Assembly: GCF_910592395.1 (NCBI RefSeq)
Contig: NC_088309.1
Span: 1,056,501-1,120,500, forward strand
Length of the DNA stretch: 64,000 bases
From: Lineus longissimus
Taxonomy: Eukaryota; Nemertea; Pilidiophora; Heteronemertea; Lineidae
Direction: 5' to 3'
Part shown: positions 10,601 to 22,423 of the stretch, piece after piece
Numbering within the stretch: position 1 is the stretch's first letter
Layout: each line of letters begins with the position of its first letter
Program-made: the position numbers and the translations under genes
Notes under the pieces: generated by a model
The model's input: only the letters and a program-made list of their open reading frames with translations
The model's database searches: none
What the model was told of the DNA's origin: nothing

Positions 10601-13600
10601 TACCCTTCGATGAATATTCAACCCTGACTTGTTACCAATATCATCTTTATACATCATGACATGATCTTTATATAGTTCCAAACGGCCGGTGATATAGATA
10701 CATTTTCTGTTTGCATATTTTCGACAATTCCAGATTGTAAGAAAGAATCGAGAGGAAGGAACAAGGAGTAAAAGGGTATCGCGTACAAAAGGTAACATTT
10801 CGGAAAACCTCTGAAATGAGGGGGGGGGGGGAGAGATATTTCATTGTGGATGTAATGTTGAACAAGCCTGATAAATCGAATTCGAAACCAAAACTTGACA
10901 CCGCCAAAGCTACCGTTATACCTTATAACACAACACAACTCGCACCGCTACATAGGCCACCATGCGACGAGGAGAAGGTCAAGAATTGCCGGGAACGAAC
11001 TCTTTTACCACCAAGGAAATTTATCGAAAATCCCTTTATTTCAACAGAGGAGAAAAATAATCGTTGTGTACAAACCTCGATCCGTGGCAGCTACAGGGTG
11101 AAATGGAAACAGTCGTCAAAACGACATGAATCGAGGGTGAAAGAACTAAACGGCAAGCGCGAAATGAGAGAAAACGCGAATAAGGCGGGACGGTTTTACG
11201 ATAATTTTGCAGAAATAAATACATGTACGTTTTAGGTTAATGTACAACTTCTTCTGGTGTAATCAAGGGGCCAAGACTGGAAAGTGCATGATCTTTCGGG
11301 TATAGGCCTACTTACGTACTGGACACCGACCTTTGTACGTATACGCTCAGGCAAAACCAATTAGGAGTAATGTTTATGATTTACACATGATATAGACAAT
11401 ATCATAGGCCAAGACTCTGAGAATTCTCAAATTATCAGAGAAGCAGACATTTTGAGATATAATGGGTTGTAATCATGGGAGTCTGTTTTCACGCCGTGCA
11501 CTCTTCTATTCGGTGAAATACAGCAAACTACATGTAGTACACCGAATTTCCACTTACTGGTGCAATGGATATCACAGTCTTTGTCCTTTGCCGTTATCAG
11601 CACCTCCGCTCTTACTCCCTTATCCGTGAGGCAGAGTAGGCCTCCATTCTGCGGGGCGGGGTTCGTGCAATATCTGACTTTGTCCTGCCTCCCGCTGCAC
11701 CCGGTGATGGGTGGACTGACGTTGATGATAATATCACCGATCGGACACGAACATAGCGGGTTTTTTCTTTTACAGGGCAGGTGGTCGTCTGTCGTGGTCC
11801 AAGCTCCTTGTACTGAAATGGATTTAAACATAAAGAAATAACGAATAGATAGACTCACTTGATGAGCACTACAACTGACCAGACCGATACTTAAGTTCTA
11901 TCATTTGCCACTGACTATACATGTAGTTGCCTTCATCGCTCTTACAATTAACATTTTGCATACAGTTTTGGTTGACGGCGATTGGATTGGAGCTAAATTT
12001 GAGAAAACTCAGTGAGCTCAAACTAGAGATTTATGATCACGTTCAGAGAGTCATTAGATCTATGTGTTACATTGTGAATCCGACATTCAAAATGTACACA
12101 AAGAACCACGCCGTGACGTATACACCCGCGGTACCCTGATATTCGGATATGGCCAACTTTTGATACTTACGCGTTTGCCTCAACTGGCGGCTGGTACTGG
12201 TAGAAGAAAATGTACAATCGCATGGGAATTCATGGGAAGTAGAACCATATTCCACTTTGACCTGCGGATAAACAAACACCACTATTTAGTGGCTAGTTGG
12301 GTCAAGAATTAACCTGGTTCGGTGGATACCATTTGTCATAGATGAGGTCATACACCTCCTTGTATCATTACGAGGGAAAATCGAGACCGATATGAAAATA
12401 ATCATAAGAAAAGCATGAATGAAAATCATAAGGTAAAAGTGTTCTTCCTCAGATTATTTCGGGCTTGAGAATGTCACAACGCCTTGATCTGAGGTTAGTC
12501 GTCACCCACCTTTATCAGCAACCATTGTCCATTTATATTCTGCGGTGTAAAATTGATGTCTATCGTGTGGAAGAACTTCGTACCTCTATTAGCGTACACT
12601 ATGAACTGGTTGACACTGGAATGAAATTTACAGGCATGGGCAAGAGATGCGTAGTCTGTCATGTGGAAGACCACGCAGAGAGCAGGAAGGTCCAGTAGAC
12701 ATCATAGTGAGATACGAATATAAACATACCTCGAGGGAACACTCTTGAAAATACCCCAATTTACAGATACCTGATGAGGAATACTGGGCATTGGATGTGT
12801 TGCCTGGAGGCTGGCAGTGGCACGCCCCTTGATCAAGTCTGCCCTAGCACTTGATCAGAGTATGAGACTCCGGTCCCGATCAGTATGAACTGTACTTAGC
12901 TCACAGAACTCTAAACACGGTTACTTTCGAAGAAGCTTGAAAATGAAAGAATTCGTTAAGATCGACGACGAATAAAAACGATGTCAAGAGGACAAAGAAA
13001 TTTTACTAACCCGTTGATATTGAATTTATTGTTTGTGTCGATAGGTGCAAAACCGTGATCGTAATTCTTCTTGATGTCATCTCCAACATAATATGTTATC
13101 TTAATTGTAAGTTGTGAGCCTGGTTGCATGGCAATGGATCCAGTATAAAATGTCACAAAAAACTGGCCTGAAAAGGAACATCACATGCGTGTAAAAGGCC
13201 TGTTGGAAGTCGCCTGGGCTATTTCTAAGGCTATCGTACTGGACGAACGTCGTATTTGTAAGTTGCCAATAGTGTCAAAGTGACTGGTCCTGTACAGCAA
13301 CAAGAGGCTGTTGGTGTCATGCTATCGACCCTTACCCTATTTTACATTTTAAAAAGGACATAGCGAGAGAAAAAAACGAGATCGGGGGGGGGTCATGGTT
13401 TGTGTGAGCTGAAAGGGGGCATCCTGGACTAACGCTACAAAACAGCTTGAATTTCTCCCAGCCTCGTCCTAAATCTGAAATATACAACCCCTCCAGCCCA
13501 GTTAAAATTGTTCACTTTTCAATATGATTTGAAATACATGGACATGTAAGGTTGAGAACAAACGGTTATCTGGTAACACCAGGTTTTGTTTAAATTGTTA

Positions 13601-13753
13601 TCAATAGATTGAAAGAAGGATTGAGAATCCCGACCTATTTTTCTAAGTCGTACACCGGGTATATATCTTGTTAGGTTTCTTACCTTGAGCATTGTGTAGC
13701 ACCACGAGAATTAGCACCGACAGGGAGATCAGCGGTTCTGAGTAATTCGTCAT
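7674..13753 (-). CDS. Type I membrane protein with TSP1, mucin-like and LDLa domains
   Basis: Nine exons join in consistent phase: 13753-13684, 13167-13011, 12615-12510, 12261-12171, 11812-11558, 10405-10235, 9920-9066, 8679-8482 and 7990-7674; total 2220 nt, 739 residues. Domains in order: signal peptide (1-23); an unrecognised extracellular domain (24-141); a divergent TSP1-type module (142-226, with GAWTT and NPAPQNGGLLC); a typical TSP1 (227-283, WGNWGAWSACDVTCGNG); a Thr/Ser/Gly tandem repeat (284-568); an LDL-receptor class A domain (about 590-630, with CDSKLDCPNGNDE, the calcium-binding acidic core); a membrane helix (635-660) followed by LLRRR; and a 79-residue cytoplasmic tail rich in Ser/Pro/Thr. 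Nearly all extracellular exons are phase 1-1, as in shuffled modules. It is probably a surface receptor or adhesion protein. Ligand and named orthologue are unknown. Confidence 0.85.
8113..8201 (-). CDS. Alternative terminal exon with a second membrane segment
   Basis: Between the LDLa exon (ends 8482) and the long-tail exon (7990-7674) lies an 89-nt open stretch preceded by a good acceptor (TTCCATTTCAG). In phase 1, the phase set by the upstream exon, it reads A-LTIVVTLVTLVAAQMVIAAV followed by AYTFYANV and a stop. It is thus a second membrane helix, with only a few residues after it. Its first half resembles the helix of the long-tail exon (LPILVTLIVLV), which suggests exon duplication. Using it gives a 663-residue protein without a cytoplasmic tail. 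Whether it is used is inferred; a polyadenylation signal for it was not found. Confidence 0.6.
9320..9915 (-). repeat. 30-bp coding tandem repeat (mucin-like domain)
   Basis: About 20 copies of a 30-bp unit encode alternating decapeptides TSGGTGTTTQ and TSGNSGTTTQ within exon 9920-9066. Several copies carry an extra 3-bp Ser codon (GTSTTQ). High Thr/Ser content predicts dense O-glycosylation and an extended stalk. Copies are close to identical at the DNA level, so length polymorphism is expected. Confidence 0.85.
10055..10105. repeat. Short tandem repeat, 3 copies
   Basis: Three copies of AAAAGGTGCTCTAA (15-17 bp apart) in the intron between the mucin-like exon and the TSP1 exon. No function suggested. 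Confidence 0.6.
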
Positions 13754-16700
13754 TGAAGACCACACTGTCTTTTACAATCAATGGAATAATTAAGTATTAG
13801 ACGCCTGTAAAGACACAATTGAGCCACCATGAGTATGTTGAGAACTAAGCATTATGGTTTTGATCATTTTTATTTGGATGATAGAAACTTCCTGTCGAAT
13901 AGTACAGATCCGAGGTATACATATTATAGTCTGAAACATGCTGGTTTGCGCCATTCCTCCAGGGAGTGTTGACGCACTCTCAGCGTTATACATCCCCCTG
14001 CCCCTGGGCATTCTTAAAACAAATGTTATAAGGCCGTTCAGTTGGGCAATATTTGAATTTACAACCTGTCACTACTTAATGGACCAGTTTATCAGCGAAA
14101 TCTTTCCACAATCATTGCTATTACCCGCACCAATATAAAAATGAAATTGAAAATCATTCATTCCAGCTACAGTGGACCGATTAAGTGTCGCCATGGTGAC
14201 CAGTAAACAAATAAATGATCATCATGCCTGTTGAACCGTTGGTTGACAAAATGTGTGTAGTCTCGTTGTACACCATTCTGACACAAACAGTGATTTTCAA
14301 TATACTCCGCCTCTCGATATTTTGTGTATACGAGGCAGGAGTATCAAAAACCTGTATCCTATAGGATGGTTGTACACCCGTATCTCTTTTCATATCCAAG
14401 TTATTGATCCTGTCCAAGGGCATGAGTAAGACTTCGATAAGTATTTTGTAAGTAATTTGAGAAATCATTTTGAGTTTCTCAACTATAGGCACTTGATGTA
14501 ATTAGTGTTCAATTAATCGTTGATATAGATAGATTGCGATGTCAGAATGGTTACTACGAATGGTCACTGCGAAATCGAAGGCAATTTGAGAATGATACCT
14601 CAAAAAGTAAAACGAAAAATCTTGAAAGTACATGTACATGTACTTATATACCTGAAACTGGAGTTGTCTAACCGTTTATTCACCGGTGCTAAAAGGCCGA
14701 TATCCGAAAACATCCTCAGCTTTCATAAGATGTTTATAAACTAGAGCGCATGTACTTGTACTCAGCTATTCGTATTCAATACATTTTGTGATCTACCTGA
14801 AATGTCTTGATCCATTTTAAATACCATTGAGAGATTCTTTTTTAACATTCACTCAACCTTATCTCAAATTGTGAACAGTTTTAGGACGCTTAAAATCATG
14901 ATGAAAGGAAGTTGACCATGGACAGGCGAAACTGCATAACCTTGTTGAAATGCAAAATTCGCATTTCCTTACAATGCATAGAAAGGTTTTAAGGGTATAT
15001 ACATGTACTGTCGGCTTCATTTCACCATAATTATATCAATTTTTTTCGAAATGGCGTTTGGCAACCTTTGCATCTGAATTCGTTTACTACACTTGGGTGA
15101 CGAATTTTAAGACGAATCATCTCAGGTCAATACGAAAGGTCCACATGTAAGATCACGCTTGCACTCTCTTCAAGAAGTTCCCGTGGCCTAATGGATATGG
15201 CATTGGCCTACGCACCCAGCGTCCCGGGATCGAATCACCGTGGGGTCACTTTTTTCAAATGTTCTTTCGGTGAGCTACCTTACGCCTGGACGCCCTTCCG
15301 GTACCCTTGCTTTTATAGTGCATTCCGAGTCCTATTCAAGAGAGTCCATCACCATCCCATCCTGAGATAAGGCCTTTTTACTCTTATATACGTCATCAAC
15401 AGGCGAAGTAAAACCATTGGTTATGCCAGGATGACAGCATCCTGATCACTTCAGGCCAACACTCGGCGCTATAACGAAATGAACGATCAAGTGCCAGGGG
15501 AGGAGGACTTTTTCGAGGACGGACCAGCTCGAGCTGCCATTTAAAAGCACCAACCGCGCTAACTACTGTCATGACTAATTAAATGTTGAAATTGACCTCC
15601 AAAACCTATTTACCTCGGGTAATTTGCTTTTGATGCAGTGGAGAAATGATTTGAATAGAATGAAAAATGTTCACCGGATATAATCGCAGATGTGACCAGG
15701 AACAATTAATAGCCATGGTGACGGGGCGGGGGAAACAACTGGTGTATGCGGACGAGGACGAACTGTGGATGAAAGAATACACAGTCCGTATCATACTGGC
15801 TGCATGGATCTATGCTAGTTGTAACGTAACTTCTTCTTCTTCTTCAGCGTTCGCTCTGCACTTTGAGGTGATTTTCTTCAGAGAGTATTCCTCCCCAAAG
15901 GCGGGATGAGCGTTTATGAGTGACACTACGGTTATGCGCCAATTGGGTTTATTGGCCTAGTGAATCCGACTTCGGCGAGTAACGTAACTTAATATGTACA
16001 GTTTTATCTTGCAAAGTAAAGATTTTGGCAAGAGGTATTTACGTTCGTGGTCTCTATATGACCACACCTAAATCGTTCACCGTAAAATAGCGACGGAGAC
16101 TTGTTCCAGGGGGACATTTTAGACTGCTACACCGGGACTCCCTTTGTATACTCGTCCCTACTCGGAGTCTGGCGTACCTATTTGAGTTGTCATCGCTACG
16201 AGTTGAACGCCAACCATTCGCTTGTGTTAACAAATTAATCAATTATGTTTGACCGTCTCGCATTTCACGTGTTTGAAGGTAAATATTAACTTGGTCTCAG
16301 CTCTGATGATCAACGACTCGTGATGGGCCATTGGTTCCATTAATCACTCCGTGCTGTAGATCATTGCTTCGGAAATCATAATTATCGTGAGATCGCGAAA
16401 ATGCTAAAAGCAGCGATAGAATGGACCATGAGTTGTCCCGTCTTGTTGAATCAGCAGCCGTTATCTGACCGATGCTCTATAGGCCTGATATACAGTAAGT
16501 CTATGCGCGCCTTGGGGGTGGCGTGCCATTCTTTGATACACGAGTAACACCTGTGACAAGGCTTATTATGAACTGTGCCCGGTTTACTCATAATGCATCA
16601 TACAACAATATATTGATTTGCCGGTTGGAAATTGTATAAAGAATTCTTCTTGTCCGTTTTCTTCTAAATACATTCAATTTTCAAAGTTCCTATTTCGCTT

Positions 16701-18859
16701 CAACAGTCATGGTTAGATTGACTGATTAAGTTCGTTGAAGTGATACATCTTTCGTAATTTTTCTCTGTTCTAGTATCTGCAAACGAAAAACGTATTGGAA
16801 AGAGAAAGTGTTGGGACAGCAGCAACGCTTGATCGAAGCCAATGATAGAAAACTGAAATGAGGTACGCCCTGTCCAACCGGTCCTACATGACGATGACAG
16901 CCAAGTTGGCGCACATGTTCAAGCGAACCGATGAATGGGAGTTAGTCAGTCACAAGTTGTGGTCAAACGCCACGCCCGGCTGAAAAACATGGATAGCCCT
17001 ACCATCTATGCTATCCGAAACAGTCTCATGCGCTTTGTTTCGCCAATTTCGTCAATTTCAGTCAATCGCATGCTGTCGCAACCTTGTCGTAAGCTAAAAT
17101 CGCCCCCTGGATCAGAGGCTATAGGCATACAACCTTGAACACGACTGTAAAATGAGGGGCGAAATCCTCCTCATTGTTGACTTACCGTAAATATGCCTAA
17201 GCAGGAGCAACTGCCCTTATATATATCTACCTATCATTTTGAAATGGGCGAGCAGCGAGCAGCAAACTGTCAGAGTATTAATAGTGCACACACATTTTTC
17301 ATGAGTTCAATCGTTGATGTATTTCCACATGTTTCTTCAAACCACTATTTCATAATCGCATTGATCTTACAATCCTTACTTATCAGAATGAGAATCAATC
17401 CAATACGTCTTTTTCCCTCTCGATTCCAACAAAACTATTTCACAACTACAATTCCTACAATGTACGAAGTATTCATCCTAGTTTTATGAAAAAGGACAGC
17501 ATTACAGGAAGACAAGTTCCCTTTCTTCATCTTTTCAGGACAGCTTTTGTAAACATTGTCGCCAGCAACGCTGTGACGACGCCACCTCAGCTTATGATAC
17601 TCATCTATTGGTTATTGTGCCACTATCGATACGGACAATATTAAACGGGCTTTTCAACCATACATCATCGATTGGGCCTGTTCGTCCAATAGCCATCGCC
17701 TCCAGTACTGAATACGCGCGAGCACAACAGGCTGTTTTATCAGTTGTTGAATCTGTCAGGGAATTACTGTTTAAAAACTGTTTGGTCAATTGTTCGCGAT
17801 ATTGTCGCATTTGAATAGAATTTTACTCAAATATGCGATCCTTTCACTTTTTCAGTTGCCATTCATGTTAGTCAGAAGGTCAAACGAAAATCACATGCGT
17901 TTCTGCCCGGGTTCCTGCTAGAGTGCTAACACAGAGAATCGGGGGACATCATTTCGGGAAAGGGACAAGGATTTTGTTGGCCGATGCATAAAAACCTCCA
18001 GGTAGCGCATATTCGTTCTGGCTGAAAATCTCTCCTACTCGGTATGATTTCTGTAGAAATAGACAGCTGTTCTCAAACTTGGATTGTATTTCCGCATTGA
18101 GCAGTATTGATTTTAAGGTCATTTTAAAAGGACTATTTTCATCTCTATGGCCTTTGATGAAGGCAAACCGTTCTACAGGAGCAATGACATAACACTTTTG
18201 GCAAACCATTGATTTTATTTCTGAGCATGATTAAATGTAATGTTTCTATCATCATTTGTCTAATATATAGGCCATCTGTCTGAACCTGTGATAGTCTTTA
18301 AAAAAAAACCCGTTGTAAAAACCCTGTAAAAACACCAACTTGTTTCGTAAAGCGCCGCAGGTTTATAAACAAGACCCTCTTTCTATTGAAATTGTAATAA
18401 TAGGTCTCAAATCGTCACACAATAACGATTACGTGGACCCTTTTGGGAACCTTTCTACGTCCGTGTAAAGGTATAGGCCTATCGCTATATGACTTGGACG
18501 CTCAGTGTGTGACAAGTATAGGCTAACTTTTGTTGGATACACGGTGCTACCAGACAACCTGTGAGTAAGAAGTTTCTTATATTTAGATGGTATGTCTGTT
18601 TGTGTTTCTCACTTTGATCCTTTCTATTTTGGTCCAGGAGTAAAAAACAATGTGTAACCCATTTCCATTGAGAATTTTACCATCTCCCCTATCATTATTG
18701 TTCAATGATTTTTTCGGGTATACATGTATTTGTCAGTCTGACCATTTCTATTGATGACTAGACGATTAAAATCCTGATTTCGAGGTGGAGCTCGTTAAGG
18801 TGAAATGGCCGTACTAGTACATTGTTCCACATTGCATTATTTCATTTACAGTGTCGACA
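13754..18859. other. Intergenic region, no gene recognised
   Basis: About 5 kb between the receptor start (13753) and the sulfotransferase start (18860), which are transcribed divergently. Open frames here are all under 105 codons, lack splice-consistent partners and show no domain. I see a tRNA-derived SINE (15179-15490), a short CTT microsatellite (about 15829-15846), and AT-rich unique sequence. The promoters of both flanking genes and a 5'UTR exon of the sulfotransferase should lie here: the start codon at 18860 is only 9 bases after an acceptor-like TTCATTTACAG. Confidence 0.6.
15179..15490 (+). mobile_element. tRNA-Arg-derived SINE
   Basis: The head GTTCCCGTGGCCTAATGGAT is close to a tRNA-Arg 5' half with an intact A box; the B-box region (GGATCGAATCA) is degraded. 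The body ends near a GGCGCTATAACG motif resembling the 3' tail seen in other SINE copies in this window (about 27900 and 35870). Part of the body (TTATGCCAGGATGA) recurs near 38588. Confidence 0.6.
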
Positions 18860-21800
18860 ATGCGGTTTCTCCCCTACATCTCCCTCGCCGCCTCGTTGTG
18901 CTGTTTGGTGGCAGCACCGGCTCCAGCTGGAGAGAGAGAGGTAATAGGCAAAGCGACCCCTAAACGCGTAGTCAAACCAACAAAACCCCTGCTTGGAAAG
19001 TTAAACAGCAAAACCGGTGCAGTTGGTGTTGGGGGAGTCAAAGCAGCTGGGAAAGCAGCGATAAAGAAGCCAGGGAAGAAGCCAAAAGTTCTTAATGAGG
19101 AACCAGTTGATAAAACTAGGATTCTGGACGACTTGGAACAATATGAACCGCCGTTGAAAGCGCACGTTGACTTGTTGGATCACAGGAAGACTAAGGTACA
19201 TGTGCCACCTTCTCTTCTTACTGTATCTGGACCTCCTTCTTCATCTTCTACATAGAGTGGCTGAAAGTAAAGGTATTCGTTCGCCAATGGAGCAGACCGC
19301 TCCTTCGCCGATTTTCAAGATACACATGTTCCACCTAGGGTCGACAAACCAAACCACCTTTACAATAAGTTTTCAGGGTCAAGGCGCCAGACAATGAATG
19401 TCGCACGAGCCATTGTCTATCGTCTTCAATCGTCTGATTTCCCGACCATGCGTTCTAAGTTCTTTTTCATCCTCGTCTGTCCTGCAACGATGTTTAACCA
19501 GTCATTCCCAGTTGGGGCCGTTATGATATGATAAACTGACAACTTTCTACTGTAGAGATGATTCCCACCACTGACATGTCTGAGAATCGTCGCCGGAGGA
19601 CTGGAACAATCAACAATATATTGCTAGAGATTCACATTGTCGTTTTTTGTAAATTCTAATTCCATGACCAAAGTCTTCTCTCCTTGTCATTCAGAAAGAT
19701 TTACCGCTGCTTGAAGACTACAAGAACCCGTGCTGGTGGCAGATGGGGAAGTTCCTTTGTCTGCCTTATTTCTACATCATCGGGTTTAGGAAATGTGCCA
19801 CTACGGACCTGTTTGCCCGCCTCAACATGCATCCACATGTCGTCCAGCCTTGGAGGAAGGAAACATACTGGATTTCGTACAGAAAGAAAAGTAGGCCCGT
19901 TCACAGCTTTTTGGAATTATTTGTTTCCCATTCTTTTAATTAAGAGAAACGTAGTATCAACGTGGTGGCTAGACTGTAAGATACACGTATACATGCACAT
20001 CCTGTATAACACTCAAATGACCTCCAGCGACCTCCAGTGACCTCCGATGCGCTCTGCATGTACCAACCCGGACCCTGGTTCCGGCTAGAAGACACTACAT
20101 CAGCAGACGCGATCAGACACGATCAGTCACCGATAGCGCCTGGCCTGTACCGGTCGAGTTATTTGCAAAAAATCCAATGTACATGTTTTTTCAGGACTTC
20201 CTCCATCCGACTTTGCTGACCTCTACGGCACCACGATATTCTCGAAAGCAGCGAACAACCCCGACAAGATAATCATGGGTGAGGGTATACATATCGTACT
20301 TTCTAAAAAAAAGATTATGTTATCAATATGTTGACCTTCGACAACAGTCGTGCTTCCAATGATGATTTGATGATCAAATCCATGTATCTTTAAATTGTTA
20401 CGGATTAAAAAGCGGCGAAATATGAGTCTGGTGTCTGTGATGACGAGGCGTACCCATCAACATGAATCGTTCAATCTTTCAGGTGATGGGGATCCGAATG
20501 TGGCATGGTTCTTCCTTGATTCCCCGCCCAAATCCATAGTCCTGCCTGCCTACCTGATCCATCGCTACACGCCTGCCGCCAGGATGATCGTCATGATGCG
20601 ACAGCCTGCAAGCAGGTACATGTTTACAGTAATGTAATGTTGTAGTACTTACGCCATGTTTAGTCACCATTAGTTTGTGATTGTGATTTATATGTATATT
20701 TAAACAACAAAATACTCCCCTCGCTTTCAGGTTGTACTCGGATTACCTCTACCTCCAACATCCGGACAGGTCCCCGCAACATTTCCACGAAAACGCCCTT
20801 GCGACGATGGAGAGATACACGGAGTGCTTCAAAGAGGATACGGTCAGAAACTGCGTATACAACCGAAAGCTGTTTCAATTGGATAACAAGTCTATGGTAG
20901 GCCGATGCTTAATGAGTCGATACGGATGACACTGAGGGGCGGTCGGATCCAACAGTGTTGGGGGGGGGGGGGGCGAGGGGGAGGCGAACGCCAACAAATG
21001 CTCACATTAAATAAACTGCTGTGGAAAACTGCATAAGGCCAAAATCTTGTGAATACTTGTCGCCAATGACACGACATGGACATCGACAATTGTCGATTCT
21101 AAATAGTTTCTTGTCACCATTTCAGATCCATTTAAGCCACAGCATGTACAGCATCTACGTAGCAGAGTGGTTAAAGGTGTTCCCTCGTGAACAGTTCCTG
21201 TTCACGCGCACTGAAGATTTCGGTGTGAAGATGGGCGAGGAACTGAAAAAGACCTTCAAGTTCCTTGATTTACGTGAGTCAATTTAACTCTGCGCATACC
21301 GATCCTGGTATGCGGTTAAAATGCGTCCGCCTTATAATGAACGGCTGGTCGAAGTGTATAGCTCGTTCCGATGGGGGCGGTTGATTCAACCTCGGGTGGA
21401 TTATAAGAATACCATGTATAAGGTTCGAACTGCCTTCTCGCCGCGCTCCTGCGTACATTCGATGTCAGAATCTTGAAGTACAGAGTGTCTCATTATTCAA
21501 ATCTGGCTGGCCCTTTCATTAGGGGTGAAACCGTAAACAACATAGTTTCTGGGTCAATTTCAACGATATTTTGCCACCAGGCGGTCGTTCGCGCCCCCGG
21601 CCTGGCCCCCGTGGCGCCTTGTTCCCAATTGCTGTAGTGTCGCATTTTATTTACTCCATCAATCGTTTCCTTCTTACTTTTCCAGATGCGTTTGAGGAAA
21701 ACGAGATGGGTATCCTTACCAACATGTCAAAGGCCAACCAGAACGCCAAATCAGATGTTGGAAAAATAATGCCAGAGACTGAGGCGGCTTTGAATGAATT

Positions 21801-21882
21801 CTTCCAACCATTCAATGAGGCTTTGGCTGATATTACTGGCGATAAGAAATTCTATTGGGATGATCTTGAACCGCGAGAGTAA
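18860..21882 (+). CDS. Carbohydrate sulfotransferase, CHST15 (GalNAc4S-6ST)-like
   Basis: Predicted to transfer sulfate from PAPS to a glycan, by homology to the CHST15 family that 6-sulfates GalNAc-4-sulfate in chondroitin. Seven exons fit: 18860-19195, 19695-19890, 20195-20278, 20483-20615, 20731-20896, 21126-21273, 21686-21882; 1260 nt, 419 residues. The 5'-phosphosulfate loop is GFRKCATTDLF (142-152; the usual form is PKxGTT), followed by HPHV and KETYW. The 3'-phosphate motif is MRQPASRLYSDY (244-255). The N terminus looks like a cleavable signal peptide (about 1-24, ending APAPAGE), not the type II anchor usual for Golgi sulfotransferases. Residues 30-80 are a Lys/Gly/Ala-rich linker. 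The protein is shorter than vertebrate CHST15 (about 560). Polyadenylation signal AATAAA at 22261. Confidence 0.85.
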
Positions 21883-22260
21883 ATTCATTTAGAGAACAAT
21901 TTTGGCGAATAGTTTTTATTGTCAAATGTGCATATGTATGAGGCACGACAGGAAAATTACAATGAAGTCATTAACCAATTACATGTGTGTATAGAGTGTG
22001 CCGAAAGTTGCATTTGCTAGAAATGTACATTCTGGATACCTTTAAGAACGGAAACGATACTTAGAATGGTCAAAACCATCGTTCCGTTCGACACAATGAT
22101 AATACGGGTAATATACATTCTTTTACCTATGGTACTCATCAATAGTTACATCGCATCAGACCAGGTACTATCTTCACAGACGAGAGGGAGAGAGTGGGCA
22201 ATGTCGGGCGAAATTCACTTTTTAAAAATGACACGTTTTTCTTGGAATGTATATCTATCA

Positions 22261-22266
22261 AATAAA
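22261..22266 (+). promoter_or_regulatory. Polyadenylation signal, CHST15-like gene
   Basis: AATAAA about 380 bp after the stop at 21882 and about 160 bp before the stop codon of the convergent sulfotransferase on the other strand. Confidence 0.4.
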
Positions 22267-22423
22267 ATACAATATATACAAGCCTCAAGTGAAAATTTGT
22301 CAGTTTGTTTTCTCGTTTTCCCTTTTTAGTACTACCCCGAGTATATAATTCCCTCGTAATTTCTCAGTCAACAAGCTATTAATAAAAACTATATCATTTT
22401 GTCTTGGTAATGTGGCGGTGGTG

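Noticed and set aside
10816-11235. Plus-strand 139-codon frame
   Set aside because: Within a receptor intron, composition not protein-like, begins beside a G homopolymer; no supporting signals.
12769-12808. Candidate 40-nt exon of the TSP1/LDLa receptor
   Set aside because: Exons 13167-13011 and 12615-12510 join directly in phase 2 to a continuous domain; this exon would break the frame.
15179-15253. Possible tRNA-Arg gene
   Set aside because: The 5' half matches, but the B box is degraded and the anticodon stem is broken; treated as a SINE head.
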